The position numbers and the translations under genes are program-made. A DNA stretch of 64,000 bases from positions 1-64,000 of the forward strand of contig NZ_FMXE01000023.1 of NCBI RefSeq assembly GCF_900103735.1, read 5' to 3'. The notes beneath the pieces were generated by a model. That model ran no database searches and had not been told where the DNA came from. It was given only the letters and a program-made list of their open reading frames with translations. The DNA comes from Algoriphagus alkaliphilus (GTDB taxonomy: Bacteria > Bacteroidota > Bacteroidia > Cytophagales > Cyclobacteriaceae). Below are positions 16,673 to 26,177 of the stretch, piece by piece; the first letter of the stretch is position 1; each line of letters starts with the position of its first letter.

Positions 16673-19195
16673 ATGGCTCAAGGAGAAAACGAGAACATTA
16701 TCCCAATTAATATTGAAGAGGAAATGCGTGGTGCCTACATCGATTATTCGATGTCGGTCATTGTTTCAAGAGCACTTCCGGATGTCCGAGACGGACTAAA
16801 GCCAGTTCACAGACGTATTCTTTATGGAATGCAGGAACTTGGTGTATTACATAATAAACCTCATAAAAAGTCAGCCAGAATTGTAGGTGAGGTTTTGGGT
16901 AAATATCACCCGCATGGTGATTCCGCAGTATACGAGACCATGGTGCGAATGGCCCAAGATTGGTCTTTACGATACACTTTGGTGGATGGTCAGGGTAACT
17001 TTGGATCCATTGACGGGGACAACCCCGCGGCGATGCGATATACTGAGGCTAGACTCAAAAGGATCGCTGAAGAATTGTTGGTCGATATCAACAAGGAAAC
17101 AGTTGACTTTCAATTCAATTTTGATGATTCCCTCAAAGAGCCAACGGTTCTTCCTGGCAAAATCCCTGCACTGCTTCTCAACGGGGCATCCGGTATAGCA
17201 GTTGGTATGGCGACAAATATGGCTCCCCACAATTTGGGAGAAGTCATAGACGGAATCGTTGCCTACATCGAGAACAAAGAGATTACAGTAGCTGAATTGA
17301 TGAAACACATCATTGCCCCGGATTTTCCTACTGGAGGTATCATCTATGGGTATAATGGTGTCAAAGCAGCCTTCGAAACCGGAAGAGGACGAATAGTAGT
17401 GAGAGGAAAAGCCAATGTGGAGATCAAAGATGGTGGCAATCGGGAGATGATTGTCATTACTGAGATACCATACATGGTCAATAAGGCAAACATGGTTGAA
17501 AAAACTGCCGCCTTAATAAATGAGAAAAAAATAGAGGGCATTTCTGCCATTCGCGATGAGTCGGATCGATCAGGGATGCGAGTCGTATATGAGCTGAAGC
17601 GTGATGCAATATCCAGCGTGGTATTGAATAACCTTTACAAGCATACCGCATTACAGACTTCATTCTCGGTAAACAACGTCGCCTTGGTGAAGGGTCGACC
17701 TTATACCCTGAACCTCAAAGATCTGATTGTCCACTATGTAGCTCACAGACACGAGGTGGTGGTTAGAAGAACCGAGTTTGAGCTTAGAGAAGCTGAAAAA
17801 AGGGCACATATCCTCCAGGGCTATCTGATTGCACTTGATCACCTTGACGAGGTCATATCCTTGATCAGGAATTCCCCGGATCCTGAGACAGCTCGAAATG
17901 GCCTGATGGAACGGTTTGAATTGAGTGAAATCCAAGCGCGTGCGATTCTCGATATGAGATTGCAACGTCTTACCGGCATGGAGCGCGATAAGATCATTCA
18001 AGAATACAAAGAGATCATGGCCTTGATCGATGAATTGAAAGAAATCCTTGGCAGCGAAGAAAAGCGGATGGAGATCATCAAGACTGAACTTAAGGAGGTG
18101 AGAGACAGGTATTCCGATGACCGACGTACCGAAATTGAGCACAATGCAGAAGATTTCAGCTACGAGGACATGATCCCGAATGAAGAGGTGGTAATCACCG
18201 TATCGCATCAGGGGTATGTGAAGCGTACTGCTTTGACAGAATACCGAACTCAGGGTAGAGGCGGAGTTGGTTCTAAAGGCGTGAGTACCAAAGAAGATGA
18301 TTTTACAGAGTATTTGTTTACAGCATCCACGCACAATTACCTTTTGATTTTCACTGATAAAGGGAAATTGTTCTGGTTGAAAACTTATGCGATTCCGGAA
18401 GGGTCTAAGACTTCCAAAGGCCGTCCAATTCAAAACCTGATCAACATTGAATCTGATGACAAAATCAGATCCATCATACAGGTGGAGAGTTTGGCAGACC
18501 AGGATTACCTGAATAATCACTTCTTGGTCATGATTACCAAAAAGGGGATTATCAAAAAAACTACCTTGGAGCAATACAGTCGCCCTCGTATCAATGGTAT
18601 CATCGCTTTGAATATCAGAGAGGATGATCAGTTGGTAAATGTCAGCATGACCAATGGAAGACAGCACATCGTGATAGCCGCTAAATCCGGCCGTGCAATA
18701 CATTTCCCCGAGTCGGCAGTTCGTCCGATGGGCAGGACTGCGACAGGCGTGAAAGCGATAACGTTAAATCAAGATAAAGATTATGTCATTGGCATGGTTT
18801 GTGCCTCAGAGGAAACTGCAACACTGCTGGTAGTGTCCGAAAAAGGTTACGGAAAACGTTCCGAACTGGAGGAGTACAGAATTACCAACCGTGGTGGAAA
18901 AGGAGTAAAAGCAATGAATGTAACTGAGAAAACCGGAGCCTTAGTTGCGATCAAGCAAGTGACTGATTCAGACGATCTTATGATTATCAATAAGTCTGGA
19001 ATCACCATCAGAATTTCAATGGATCAGTTAAGAGTAATGGGTAGAGCTACCCAAGGCGTGAAACTGATAAGAGTAGGAGAGGGTGACGAAATTTCCTCTG
19101 TTGAGAAAATCTCAAAAGAAGAAGAAATTGAAATCATCGATTCTCCTGACTTGGAAAGCGAAACGCCTGAAACGCCCGAAGAAACAACTGAATAA
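16673..19195 (+). CDS. gyrA: DNA gyrase subunit A
   Basis: An 840-residue type IIA topoisomerase subunit that cuts and rejoins DNA; with GyrB it introduces negative supercoils. The catalytic tyrosine is Y123 in [10 protein letters not shown]. The quinolone pocket [12 protein letters not shown] has serine at 84 and glutamate at 88 (E. coli positions 83 and 87), the susceptible-type serine. The C-terminal pinwheel begins with the GyrA box, here QGRGGVG rather than QRRGGKG, which separates it from ParC. The acidic C-terminal tail is normal for gyrase. The downstream TPR gene starts 25 bases after its stop. Confidence 0.97.
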   Translation: MAQGENENIIPINIEEEMRGAYIDYSMSVIVSRALPDVRDGLKPVHRRILYGMQELGVLHNKPHKKSARIVGEVLGKYHPHGDSAVYETMVRMAQDWSLRYTLVDGQGNFGSIDGDNPAAMRYTEARLKRIAEELLVDINKETVDFQFNFDDSLKEPTVLPGKIPALLLNGASGIAVGMATNMAPHNLGEVIDGIVAYIENKEITVAELMKHIIAPDFPTGGIIYGYNGVKAAFETGRGRIVVRGKANVEIKDGGNREMIVITEIPYMVNKANMVEKTAALINEKKIEGISAIRDESDRSGMRVVYELKRDAISSVVLNNLYKHTALQTSFSVNNVALVKGRPYTLNLKDLIVHYVAHRHEVVVRRTEFELREAEKRAHILQGYLIALDHLDEVISLIRNSPDPETARNGLMERFELSEIQARAILDMRLQRLTGMERDKIIQEYKEIMALIDELKEILGSEEKRMEIIKTELKEVRDRYSDDRRTEIEHNAEDFSYEDMIPNEEVVITVSHQGYVKRTALTEYRTQGRGGVGSKGVSTKEDDFTEYLFTASTHNYLLIFTDKGKLFWLKTYAIPEGSKTSKGRPIQNLINIESDDKIRSIIQVESLADQDYLNNHFLVMITKKGIIKKTTLEQYSRPRINGIIALNIREDDQLVNVSMTNGRQHIVIAAKSGRAIHFPESAVRPMGRTATGVKAITLNQDKDYVIGMVCASEETATLLVVSEKGYGKRSELEEYRITNRGGKGVKAMNVTEKTGALVAIKQVTDSDDLMIINKSGITIRISMDQLRVMGRATQGVKLIRVGEGDEISSVEKISKEEEIEIIDSPDLESETPETPEETTE

Positions 19196-19220
19196 CCAAA
19201 CAATTAAGACAAATACGCTA

Positions 19221-20429
19221 ATGAAAAAGCTGATTCTCTCAATGGTCCTGATTGGTGCTGCCACCCTAGCCTTTGGACAAAAAAAAGTAATTAAAGAAGC
19301 AGAAAAAGGATTCAAATCAGGAAACCTTGAGTCTGCCATGGCTGCTATAAACGCAGCATCCACAAATCCTGAAACAAGCGGCGACCCTGCTACTTTCTTG
19401 TTGAAAGCACAAATTGAGACTAAAATATTTGGTGCTGATTCTTCCAATACAGCAGAGACAGTCCAAAAAGGATTCACTGCCTTGGAAACTTTCAAAAAGA
19501 CGTTTGAAATGGCAGGTAGCAATAAAAATGTTGGTGTCGGTAAATTAGTTTATGAAGATGAGTTGGTAGGCGTTCCTCTTAACCTGAGACCCTTTTCAAT
19601 TATCACGTTGAAAAATGTAGCCTATGATAAAGCGATCGAGCGATACACAGATGACGACTTTGAATTAGCCTATGAGTTTTTCAACATGGCTGGCGAAATT
19701 GATTATACTGATACTTTAAGTCACTATAATGCCGGATTCCTTGCCAATGAGCTAGGGAGGTTTGAGGATGCAAAAAGACACTTTGGGTATTTATTAGAGG
19801 TACCGGAGTATAATAAGATCAATGCTTATTATACCATGGTTCAGATTCTCAGCACAGAGGAGAAAAATCCAGAAGCTGCCTACGAATTGATAACAAAAGC
19901 AAAAAAAGAGTATCCCACAGATAAAATACTGGCTGAGTATGAAATCCAATTGCTTCTTCAGTTAAATAAAATGGACGAAGCAATGGCTCAGATCAATGAA
20001 GCATTGGCAAATGACCCTAGCAATACCGGTCTTCTTTTGAGATCAGGTTATCTGAAAGAGCAGGCTGGTGACCTGGAAGGTGCTTTGGTAGACTATAAAA
20101 AGTCTGTTGAAGTAGATCCAAAATTCTTTGAAGGAAACTATTACACGGGTGCATTGCTTTTGGAGCAAGCTACCAAAATGTTGAGTACATTAAATGACCT
20201 TTCTGATGCCGAGTGGGAAAAACAGTCTCCAATCATCGGTAAGAAAGCTGACGAAAATTATCGTGAATCTGTCAAGTATTTCAGTAAGGCTGTAGAAATC
20301 AGACCTGACAACACCGATATTATGATCATCTTGTTTCAGGTTCACAGCAGATTGAAAAACACTGCTGAGGCAGATGCTTTGAACAAAAAGATATCTGCCA
20401 TACTTGGAGCAAACTGGCAAGACAATTAA
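19221..20429 (+). CDS. Periplasmic TPR protein
   Basis: A 402-residue protein from the ATG at 19221, which starts a signal peptide (MKKLILSMVLIGAATLAFGQ); the same frame is open further upstream within gyrA, but that would bury the signal. The mature part contains at least four tetratricopeptide-like repeats, clearest in HYNAGFLANELGRFEDAKRH and GLLLRSGYLKEQAGDLEGAL. TPR proteins scaffold complexes; no enzymatic domain is present. The closeness to gyrA suggests read-through. A terminator follows. Confidence 0.85.
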   Translation: MKKLILSMVLIGAATLAFGQKKVIKEAEKGFKSGNLESAMAAINAASTNPETSGDPATFLLKAQIETKIFGADSSNTAETVQKGFTALETFKKTFEMAGSNKNVGVGKLVYEDELVGVPLNLRPFSIITLKNVAYDKAIERYTDDDFELAYEFFNMAGEIDYTDTLSHYNAGFLANELGRFEDAKRHFGYLLEVPEYNKINAYYTMVQILSTEEKNPEAAYELITKAKKEYPTDKILAEYEIQLLLQLNKMDEAMAQINEALANDPSNTGLLLRSGYLKEQAGDLEGALVDYKKSVEVDPKFFEGNYYTGALLLEQATKMLSTLNDLSDAEWEKQSPIIGKKADENYRESVKYFSKAVEIRPDNTDIMIILFQVHSRLKNTAEADALNKKISAILGANWQDN

Positions 20430-20446
20430 TCTCAAATGTAGGAAAG

Positions 20447-20476
20447 AAGGTCGGCATTTTGTCGGCCTTTTTTTTT
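20447..20476 (+). terminator. Intrinsic terminator
   Basis: AAGGTCGGC and GTCGGCCTT form a stem with two G-U pairs, followed by nine T residues; it closes the gyrA-TPR stretch. Confidence 0.85.
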
Positions 20477-20565
20477 GAGATTTTGAATAAGTTGAAACAG
20501 CCCTTTGGTGGTCCTTTCCCATTTTTTGATAGTTTTACCAATTAAGGTCACGAAAAAATAAAGTA

Positions 20566-21684
20566 ATGACTATCCAGCTAAGACTAGTTTCTTTAGTTAT
20601 AACGACTTTTTGCCTGAGCAATTTGTCGGCACAAGAAGTCAGGTTTCAAAAATCGTTAAGCGTTTCTTATGAGACGGGTCCGCTGCTGAGCAACGGTACT
20701 TATTGGGGAAACGAAATTAAAGATGCCGTTGATTTCAGAGCAATAGATTTTAAAATCGGCTGGCGAAAAATCTCAAATACCACTTTCAATTATATTTATA
20801 GATATCCTACTTTTGGTTTAGGTTTTAATTCGGCTTTAAAAAACTATCCGGAAATCGGAATGCCTCAGTCGATCTATGGATTTATGGAAATTCCTTTTTC
20901 GATCAAGGGATTAGACCGGAAAGTTCACTTTGGATACTTCACACAACTTGGTGTAGGATTTAATCTCAGGCCCTACGATTCCATCGCAAATCCCGCCAAT
21001 CGTTACATCGGATCACGAGTGAATGGTTACATTAATTTAGGGTTGTTTTCATCGGTTAGGATTTCAAAGCGAACAGACTTTCAGGTTAGCTTTGGACTGA
21101 AGCATTTTTCAAATGGTGCAGCCAAAAAACCCAATGCAGGGATCAATCTTTTTCCGCTTAATCTTTCAATGAGAATGAAGCTGGGCGAAATAAATCCCAC
21201 ACCCTCTCATGTCCCCGTTCTTCCTGACAAGCATCTTAAGACCTTTTGGAACTTTGCTGTTTATACCGGAGTGAGAAATTATGAGATCGGTGATCCTGCC
21301 TATTTTAGAGGGGGGTTGGGAGTCAATTACCTGTTGGAGCCTGCTTATAAATATAGACTCGGCTTAGGTCTTGATTTATTTTGGGCTCAGGGTATGAATT
21401 TGAGATTTCCTGAAGGAAACTTCTCATTTAAAGACCGCACTTCACTTGCCGTTGTTGGTGCCTGGGAATGGCAGCTTACAGAGCGCTTGTTTGTACCGAT
21501 TGGTTTGGGTGCATATTTATATCGAAATACCCTAAATCAGGAGATTACTTGGTTTTATCAGCGTGTAGGGGCTAGGTATCGCTTTTCTGATTCGATGTCG
21601 GTAGGTATGCAAATTAAGGCACATAAAGCCAAAGCGGATTTTTTTGAATTTACGATCGGTTATACTGTTCCGGGAAAAATGTGA
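20566..21684 (+). CDS. PagL-like acyloxyacyl hydrolase (outer membrane)
   Basis: A 372-residue outer-membrane protein with a signal peptide ending near LSAQ. The motif GLKHFSNGAAKKPNAGIN matches the PagL lipid A 3-O-deacylase signature, with H180 and S182 as the catalytic pair. By spacing, the third PagL catalytic residue (Glu140) would fall at Asn194, a change that also appears compatible with Bacteroidota relatives. PagL itself is about 170 residues, so this is a doubled form with an extra C-terminal barrel segment. It may trim lipid A or other outer-membrane lipids. It lies 90 bases before the PIG-L gene on the same strand. Confidence 0.75.
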   Translation: MTIQLRLVSLVITTFCLSNLSAQEVRFQKSLSVSYETGPLLSNGTYWGNEIKDAVDFRAIDFKIGWRKISNTTFNYIYRYPTFGLGFNSALKNYPEIGMPQSIYGFMEIPFSIKGLDRKVHFGYFTQLGVGFNLRPYDSIANPANRYIGSRVNGYINLGLFSSVRISKRTDFQVSFGLKHFSNGAAKKPNAGINLFPLNLSMRMKLGEINPTPSHVPVLPDKHLKTFWNFAVYTGVRNYEIGDPAYFRGGLGVNYLLEPAYKYRLGLGLDLFWAQGMNLRFPEGNFSFKDRTSLAVVGAWEWQLTERLFVPIGLGAYLYRNTLNQEITWFYQRVGARYRFSDSMSVGMQIKAHKAKADFFEFTIGYTVPGKM

Positions 21685-21774
21685 TTCAAAGTCTTGAAAA
21701 CTTCTCCATTGATCACAAAATATTTTTATTTACCTGCGGATTCCGATAGCTTCCCATGTCAATTAAAACCCATT

Positions 21775-24237
21775 ATGTTTAAACCCAAAGTACTTCTGGT
21801 ATTTGTATTCTGTCTTCTTGGATTTTTAGGTCAATATTCTCAGGCTCAGTCTATACCATCTTCTCAAATTTATCATCAGCTTCTTCAGATTAAAGAGACT
21901 AAACGTGTCCTTTACATAGCGGCCCATCCTGATGATGAGAATACCCGATTGATTGCATATTTGGTAAACGGAGTGCATGCAGAAGTTGCCTACTTGAGCC
22001 TAACCCGTGGTGATGGGGGTCAAAATCTTATAGGAAAGGAATTGGGAATCGAACTGGGTCAAATCCGTACTCAGGAGCTGATCAAAGCGCGGGAAACTGA
22101 TGGAGGAAGGCAATTCTTCACTAGAGCCATTGACTTTGGTTATAGTAAAAACCCGACCGAAACGCTTCAAAATTGGGAGAAAGAAAAGGTATTGGCAGAC
22201 GTGGTTTGGGTCATCCGTAAGTTCCAGCCAGACATTATCATTACCCGATTCAATACTATTCCAGGTGTTACCCACGGACAGCATACCACTTCTGCGATTT
22301 TAGCAGAGGAAGCATTTCAACTTGCCGGAAAACCGGAGGTATTTCCAGACCAACTGCAATGGGTGAAGCCTTGGCAGCCTAAGCGGATTTTCTTTAATGC
22401 CTATAATTTTCGAGGAGATTTTGAGCCGGAAGAGGGTAAAAAATACCACGCGTTTGAAGTCGGAGGATACAATCCATTGCTGGGAAAAACCTATAACCAA
22501 ATTGCTGCGGACAGCCGGACGATGCATAAATCTCAAGGGTTTGGAGCCACAGCAGGGATTGGCCTATCCAGAGATTTTATTGAGCAGGTCGATGGGGAAG
22601 ATTATGTCAATGGGCCTTTCGATGGAGTAAATGACCGTTGGGAAAGTGTTTCAGGAGGTAAAGAAATCAGCACCAAATTGGATCGATTGATTTCTGAATT
22701 TGACTTTCTCGAGCCTGAAAAAAATATAACGGGACTTTTGGAGTTGAGAGCCGCTTTACTTGGACTTAACAGTCAAGAGATGTGGTTAAAGGAGAAAGTT
22801 GAAAAACTCGATCGAGCTATTTTTTATGGATTGGGTTTAGAATTTGAGTTTAATGTCAGAAAAGAAATTGGATTTCCCGGAGAGAAAATCAATGCAGAGT
22901 TCGTTATTAATAATCCTTCGGCAGTAGCAATTACTAATATCAACTTCAAGGTAGATAAACTTGATTTTCCCGGAAAGGCTGAGGAACTGAAAGATAATAG
23001 AACCCAGATTCTTCCTATTTCATTTACTATCCCGGCTGATGCGTCGTATTCTCAGCCTTATTGGTTGGAAAACTCCATTGAAGGGGCTTTATATGATGTG
23101 AAGGATCAAAGGAAGATTGGAATGCCTTTCAATGAGACAACGACTTCAGGAAACTTGCACTTTGAGATTGGAACGCAGAAGTTTTTCGCTGCAGTTCCTT
23201 TGAAATATAAGTTTAATGATCAGGTAGACGGGGAAGTAAAACAGCCTTTTACAATTGTGCCCGAGGTAGATCTGACAGTTTCAAAAGAAAACGTTTTTCT
23301 TGTTTCGGGTGCTGATCCGACTGTGACAGTGACTGTTAATTTTAGGGATCAATACCTAGAGGGAGAGCTTGATTTTGAAGGCATAGACACCACTCAATTC
23401 AGGATTCTGAGTATTGAGGATATGACACTTCAAAAACGCAGGGTATACAAAGTTGGATTTTTACCGAATGGAATTGGAAAAAAAACGATAATTGCCCGAT
23501 TTACTACTCCAAATGGAAAAAGCTTTAACCAGCTTACCAAGTCGATTTCATACAAGCATATTCCCAACTTGACGTATTTTAGTCCAGCATCATTCAATCT
23601 GATCCAGGCTGACTGGAAATTGTCAGGTGACAAAATCGGATACATTCCAGGTGCTGGCGATGATGTCCCCGGAGTTTTGTCGGCCTTGGGTTTCAAGGTT
23701 ACAATGATTGGACCCGAAGATTATTCAGTGGATTACCTGAGCCAGTTTAAAGCAATCATTGTAGGTATCAGGGCATTTAACACCAATCAAATCTTGGCTG
23801 CAAACCAGCAGAATATGATGGGTTATGTCAGATCAGGAGGCAATCTGATCGTGCAATACAATACCAGCTCGCCGCTTTTAACGAGCCAAATTGGACCCTA
23901 TCCTTTTACTGTAGGAAGAGATCGGGTAGCTGTTCAGAACTCCCCCGTATTGGCAGATTGGAAAAGCCCGGTATTAGCTACACCGAATCAACTTAATGAA
24001 GAAGATTTTACCGGCTGGGTGCAGGAGCGTGGTCTTTATTTTGCAACTGCGATCGATCCAGCTTATCAAACACCACTTACGATGCAAGATCCCGATGAGC
24101 CTGCCAGTAATGGCTCTTTGATTGTGGCCAACTATGGAAATGGTACATTTGTCTACACTGGAATTTCGTTTTTCAGGCAATTGCCGGCTGGTGTACCCGG
24201 AGCTATCAAGTTATTCATCAACCTAATCGAGCAATAA
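21775..24237 (+). CDS. Exported PIG-L family deacetylase with C-terminal GATase-like domain
   Basis: An 820-residue protein from the ATG at 21775 (an ATG-less upstream extension was set aside because the signal peptide starts here and ends near QYSQAQ). The N-terminal 260 residues are a PIG-L/LmbE zinc deacetylase: AAHPDDE at residues 50-55 and THGQHTTSA for the zinc-binding histidine. A beta-rich central region follows, then about 200 residues shaped like a class I glutamine amidotransferase fold (YIPGAGDDVPGVLSALGF, AIIVGIRAFNT). It likely removes N-acetyl groups from a glycan or glycolipid in the periplasm. The stop is one base from a small membrane ORF that leads into a symporter. Confidence 0.88.
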   Translation: MFKPKVLLVFVFCLLGFLGQYSQAQSIPSSQIYHQLLQIKETKRVLYIAAHPDDENTRLIAYLVNGVHAEVAYLSLTRGDGGQNLIGKELGIELGQIRTQELIKARETDGGRQFFTRAIDFGYSKNPTETLQNWEKEKVLADVVWVIRKFQPDIIITRFNTIPGVTHGQHTTSAILAEEAFQLAGKPEVFPDQLQWVKPWQPKRIFFNAYNFRGDFEPEEGKKYHAFEVGGYNPLLGKTYNQIAADSRTMHKSQGFGATAGIGLSRDFIEQVDGEDYVNGPFDGVNDRWESVSGGKEISTKLDRLISEFDFLEPEKNITGLLELRAALLGLNSQEMWLKEKVEKLDRAIFYGLGLEFEFNVRKEIGFPGEKINAEFVINNPSAVAITNINFKVDKLDFPGKAEELKDNRTQILPISFTIPADASYSQPYWLENSIEGALYDVKDQRKIGMPFNETTTSGNLHFEIGTQKFFAAVPLKYKFNDQVDGEVKQPFTIVPEVDLTVSKENVFLVSGADPTVTVTVNFRDQYLEGELDFEGIDTTQFRILSIEDMTLQKRRVYKVGFLPNGIGKKTIIARFTTPNGKSFNQLTKSISYKHIPNLTYFSPASFNLIQADWKLSGDKIGYIPGAGDDVPGVLSALGFKVTMIGPEDYSVDYLSQFKAIIVGIRAFNTNQILAANQQNMMGYVRSGGNLIVQYNTSSPLLTSQIGPYPFTVGRDRVAVQNSPVLADWKSPVLATPNQLNEEDFTGWVQERGLYFATAIDPAYQTPLTMQDPDEPASNGSLIVANYGNGTFVYTGISFFRQLPAGVPGAIKLFINLIEQ

Positions 24238-24238
24238 A

Positions 24239-24343
24239 ATGGGGGAAAAGCCGATTCGTTGGAAAACCATTTACCTTGGCCTGATGGTCAGTTTGATAGT
24301 GATGATCGCATTGTTTTACTGGTTAACAGTGGCCTACGCATGA
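24239..24343 (+). CDS. 34-residue single-pass membrane peptide overlapping the symporter gene
   Basis: An ATG at 24239 opens a frame of 34 codons ending in TGA at 24341-24343. The product starts MGEKPIRWKTIY and continues with one hydrophobic span (residues 13-33) with basic residues on the N-terminal side. Its start is one base after the PIG-L stop and its stop overlaps the symporter ATG (ATGA), a classic translational coupling. It is too short for ordinary gene calling. Small partners next to sodium:solute symporters are known elsewhere (for example DUF485 proteins with ActP, YhdT with PanF), so a symporter accessory subunit is a reasonable guess. Confidence 0.72.
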   Translation: MGEKPIRWKTIYLGLMVSLIVMIALFYWLTVAYA

Positions 24344-26052
24344 GTACACTTGATTGGATAGTCCTGTTTGTTACTTTGCTTTCAATTGCTTCATATGGGG
24401 TCTATAAAACCCGGGGAAAGAAAAATCTAGACTCATACCTTCGAGGAAAAAATTCAAACTGGTGGGCTATAGGTCTCTCCATTATGGCCACACAGGCTTC
24501 CGCTATCACTTTCTTGAGTACTCCCGGCCAAGCTTACGAAGACGGAATGCGCTTTATCCAGTTTTATTTCGGATTGCCATTGGCGATGATCATTATCTCG
24601 GTCAGCTTTATCCCGATTTATTACAAGCTGAAAGTCTATACGGCCTATGAGTATCTCGAAAACCGCTTTGATCTTAAGACCAGAACGCTGACTGCTTTAC
24701 TTTTTATCATTCAGCGAGGTTTGGCAGCAGGGATTACCATTTATGCTCCGGCGATAATCCTGTCAACTTTATTAGGCTGGAATTTGACTTTTACCAACAT
24801 CTTTATTGGATGTCTGGTGATCGTGTACACGGTATCAGGTGGAACTGAGGCAGTCTCGATTACTCAAAAACAGCAAATGGCAGTGATGATGGGGGGGATG
24901 CTTCTTGCCGGAATTATCGTGATTCAGCTACTCCCGATTTCATTTCAGGAGGCACTGCAGGTAGCGGGTAAGATGGATAAACTCAATGTGGTGAGTTTTG
25001 AATTTGATTTTGCTGACCGATACAATATCTGGTCAGGCATGACAGCTGCGGTATTTCTCTTTTTGAGTTATTTCGGTACAGATCAAAGTCAGGTTCAGCG
25101 GTATTTGACCGGGCAGACCCTGACACAAAGCCGCATGGGACTGATCATGAATGGTTTTCTGAAGATTCCGATGCAGTTTGTGATACTTTTTATCGGAGTG
25201 ATGGTTTTTGTTTTTTACCAGTTTATCCAGCCTCCCGTAATTTTCAACAAGGTTCAGACCGAGAAATTGAAGCAAAGCGATCTGGCACCTCAATTTGAAG
25301 AATTGGAAGGAAAATACTCAGCAAACTTCGAATCGGGGAAGTTAGCTTATCAGGAAATGCTTGGTGCCATTGATTCGGAAGACCAGAATAAAATTGACTT
25401 GATACAAAGTCAGATCAAAGAACTCAAAAGTGAGCAAAATGGAATCCGGGATGAAGTGAAATCCCTCATTGTGAAAAATGATCCATCTGCCGAAACACGG
25501 GATACGGATTACGTCTTCATGCGTTTTGTGATGGATTACCTTCCCAAGGGAATTGTGGGTTTACTATTTGCCGTCATTTTTTCCGCGGCGATGTCTTCGT
25601 CCTCCTCAGAGCTCAATGCGCTTGGGTCAACGAGCACGATAGATTTGTACAAAAGATCAGTTAAAAAAGATGCGAGTGATGAACATTACGTTATTTCATC
25701 CAAGGTTTTTACAGCATTTTGGGGATTGGGTGCGATTCTCTTTGCTACATATGCCTCACTCTTTGAAAATCTAATTCAGGCTGTGAACCTCTTGGGATCG
25801 CTTTTCTATGGCACTATTCTGGGGATTTTTATAGTAGGCTTTTTTGTGAAGTGGGTGAAGGGGAGAGCCGTTTTTATTGCAGCCTTACTTTCGCAGGCTT
25901 TGATTTTGCTGATTCACTTCAGAAACGGAACAGGTATTTTAGGCATTCATTGGGATATCGGATTTTTGTGGTACAATGCTGTTGGTTGCTTGGCAGTGAT
26001 GTTGTTTGGATTGATTTTGCAGCCGATTGTCAGTAAAAAAGTCAGAATTTGA
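24340..26052 (+). CDS. Sodium:solute symporter family transporter
   Basis: A 570-residue SSS transporter from the ATG at 24340; an in-frame upstream codon would add a hydrophilic leader that is coding sequence of the small ORF in another frame. The family start (LRGKNSNWWAIGLSIMATQASAITFLSTPG) shows the first helices and the Na2-site serines, and AAMSSSSSELNALGSTSTIDLY is the typical helix 8 signature. Residues about 303-391 form a hydrophilic coiled-coil-like insertion between helices (SQIKELKSEQNGIRDEVKSL), which is unusual. It imports an unknown solute with sodium, perhaps the product of the upstream deacetylase. Confidence 0.9.
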   Translation: MSTLDWIVLFVTLLSIASYGVYKTRGKKNLDSYLRGKNSNWWAIGLSIMATQASAITFLSTPGQAYEDGMRFIQFYFGLPLAMIIISVSFIPIYYKLKVYTAYEYLENRFDLKTRTLTALLFIIQRGLAAGITIYAPAIILSTLLGWNLTFTNIFIGCLVIVYTVSGGTEAVSITQKQQMAVMMGGMLLAGIIVIQLLPISFQEALQVAGKMDKLNVVSFEFDFADRYNIWSGMTAAVFLFLSYFGTDQSQVQRYLTGQTLTQSRMGLIMNGFLKIPMQFVILFIGVMVFVFYQFIQPPVIFNKVQTEKLKQSDLAPQFEELEGKYSANFESGKLAYQEMLGAIDSEDQNKIDLIQSQIKELKSEQNGIRDEVKSLIVKNDPSAETRDTDYVFMRFVMDYLPKGIVGLLFAVIFSAAMSSSSSELNALGSTSTIDLYKRSVKKDASDEHYVISSKVFTAFWGLGAILFATYASLFENLIQAVNLLGSLFYGTILGIFIVGFFVKWVKGRAVFIAALLSQALILLIHFRNGTGILGIHWDIGFLWYNAVGCLAVMLFGLILQPIVSKKVRI

Positions 26053-26123
26053 TGGATTAGACCAAAGTCCCATATCACTAGAGCGTTGGGCATATTCATT
26101 TTGATCCCAGAATTTCTGACAAC

Positions 26124-26162
26124 AAAAAAAGGTCTTCAAAATTTATTTGAAGACCTTTTTTT
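26124..26162. terminator. Bidirectional terminator
   Basis: AAAAGGTCTTCAAA pairs with TTTGAAGACCTTTT around a short loop, with A and T tracts on the two sides. It lies between the convergent symporter and DUF2911 genes. Confidence 0.92.
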
Positions 26163-26177
26163 AAATGAATCAGATCA

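Noticed and set aside
17660..18703. A 347-codon open frame antisense to gyrA
   Set aside because: It lies wholly within a certain gene, has no family motifs, and its composition (many Phe, His, Ile, Cys) is that of an antisense frame.
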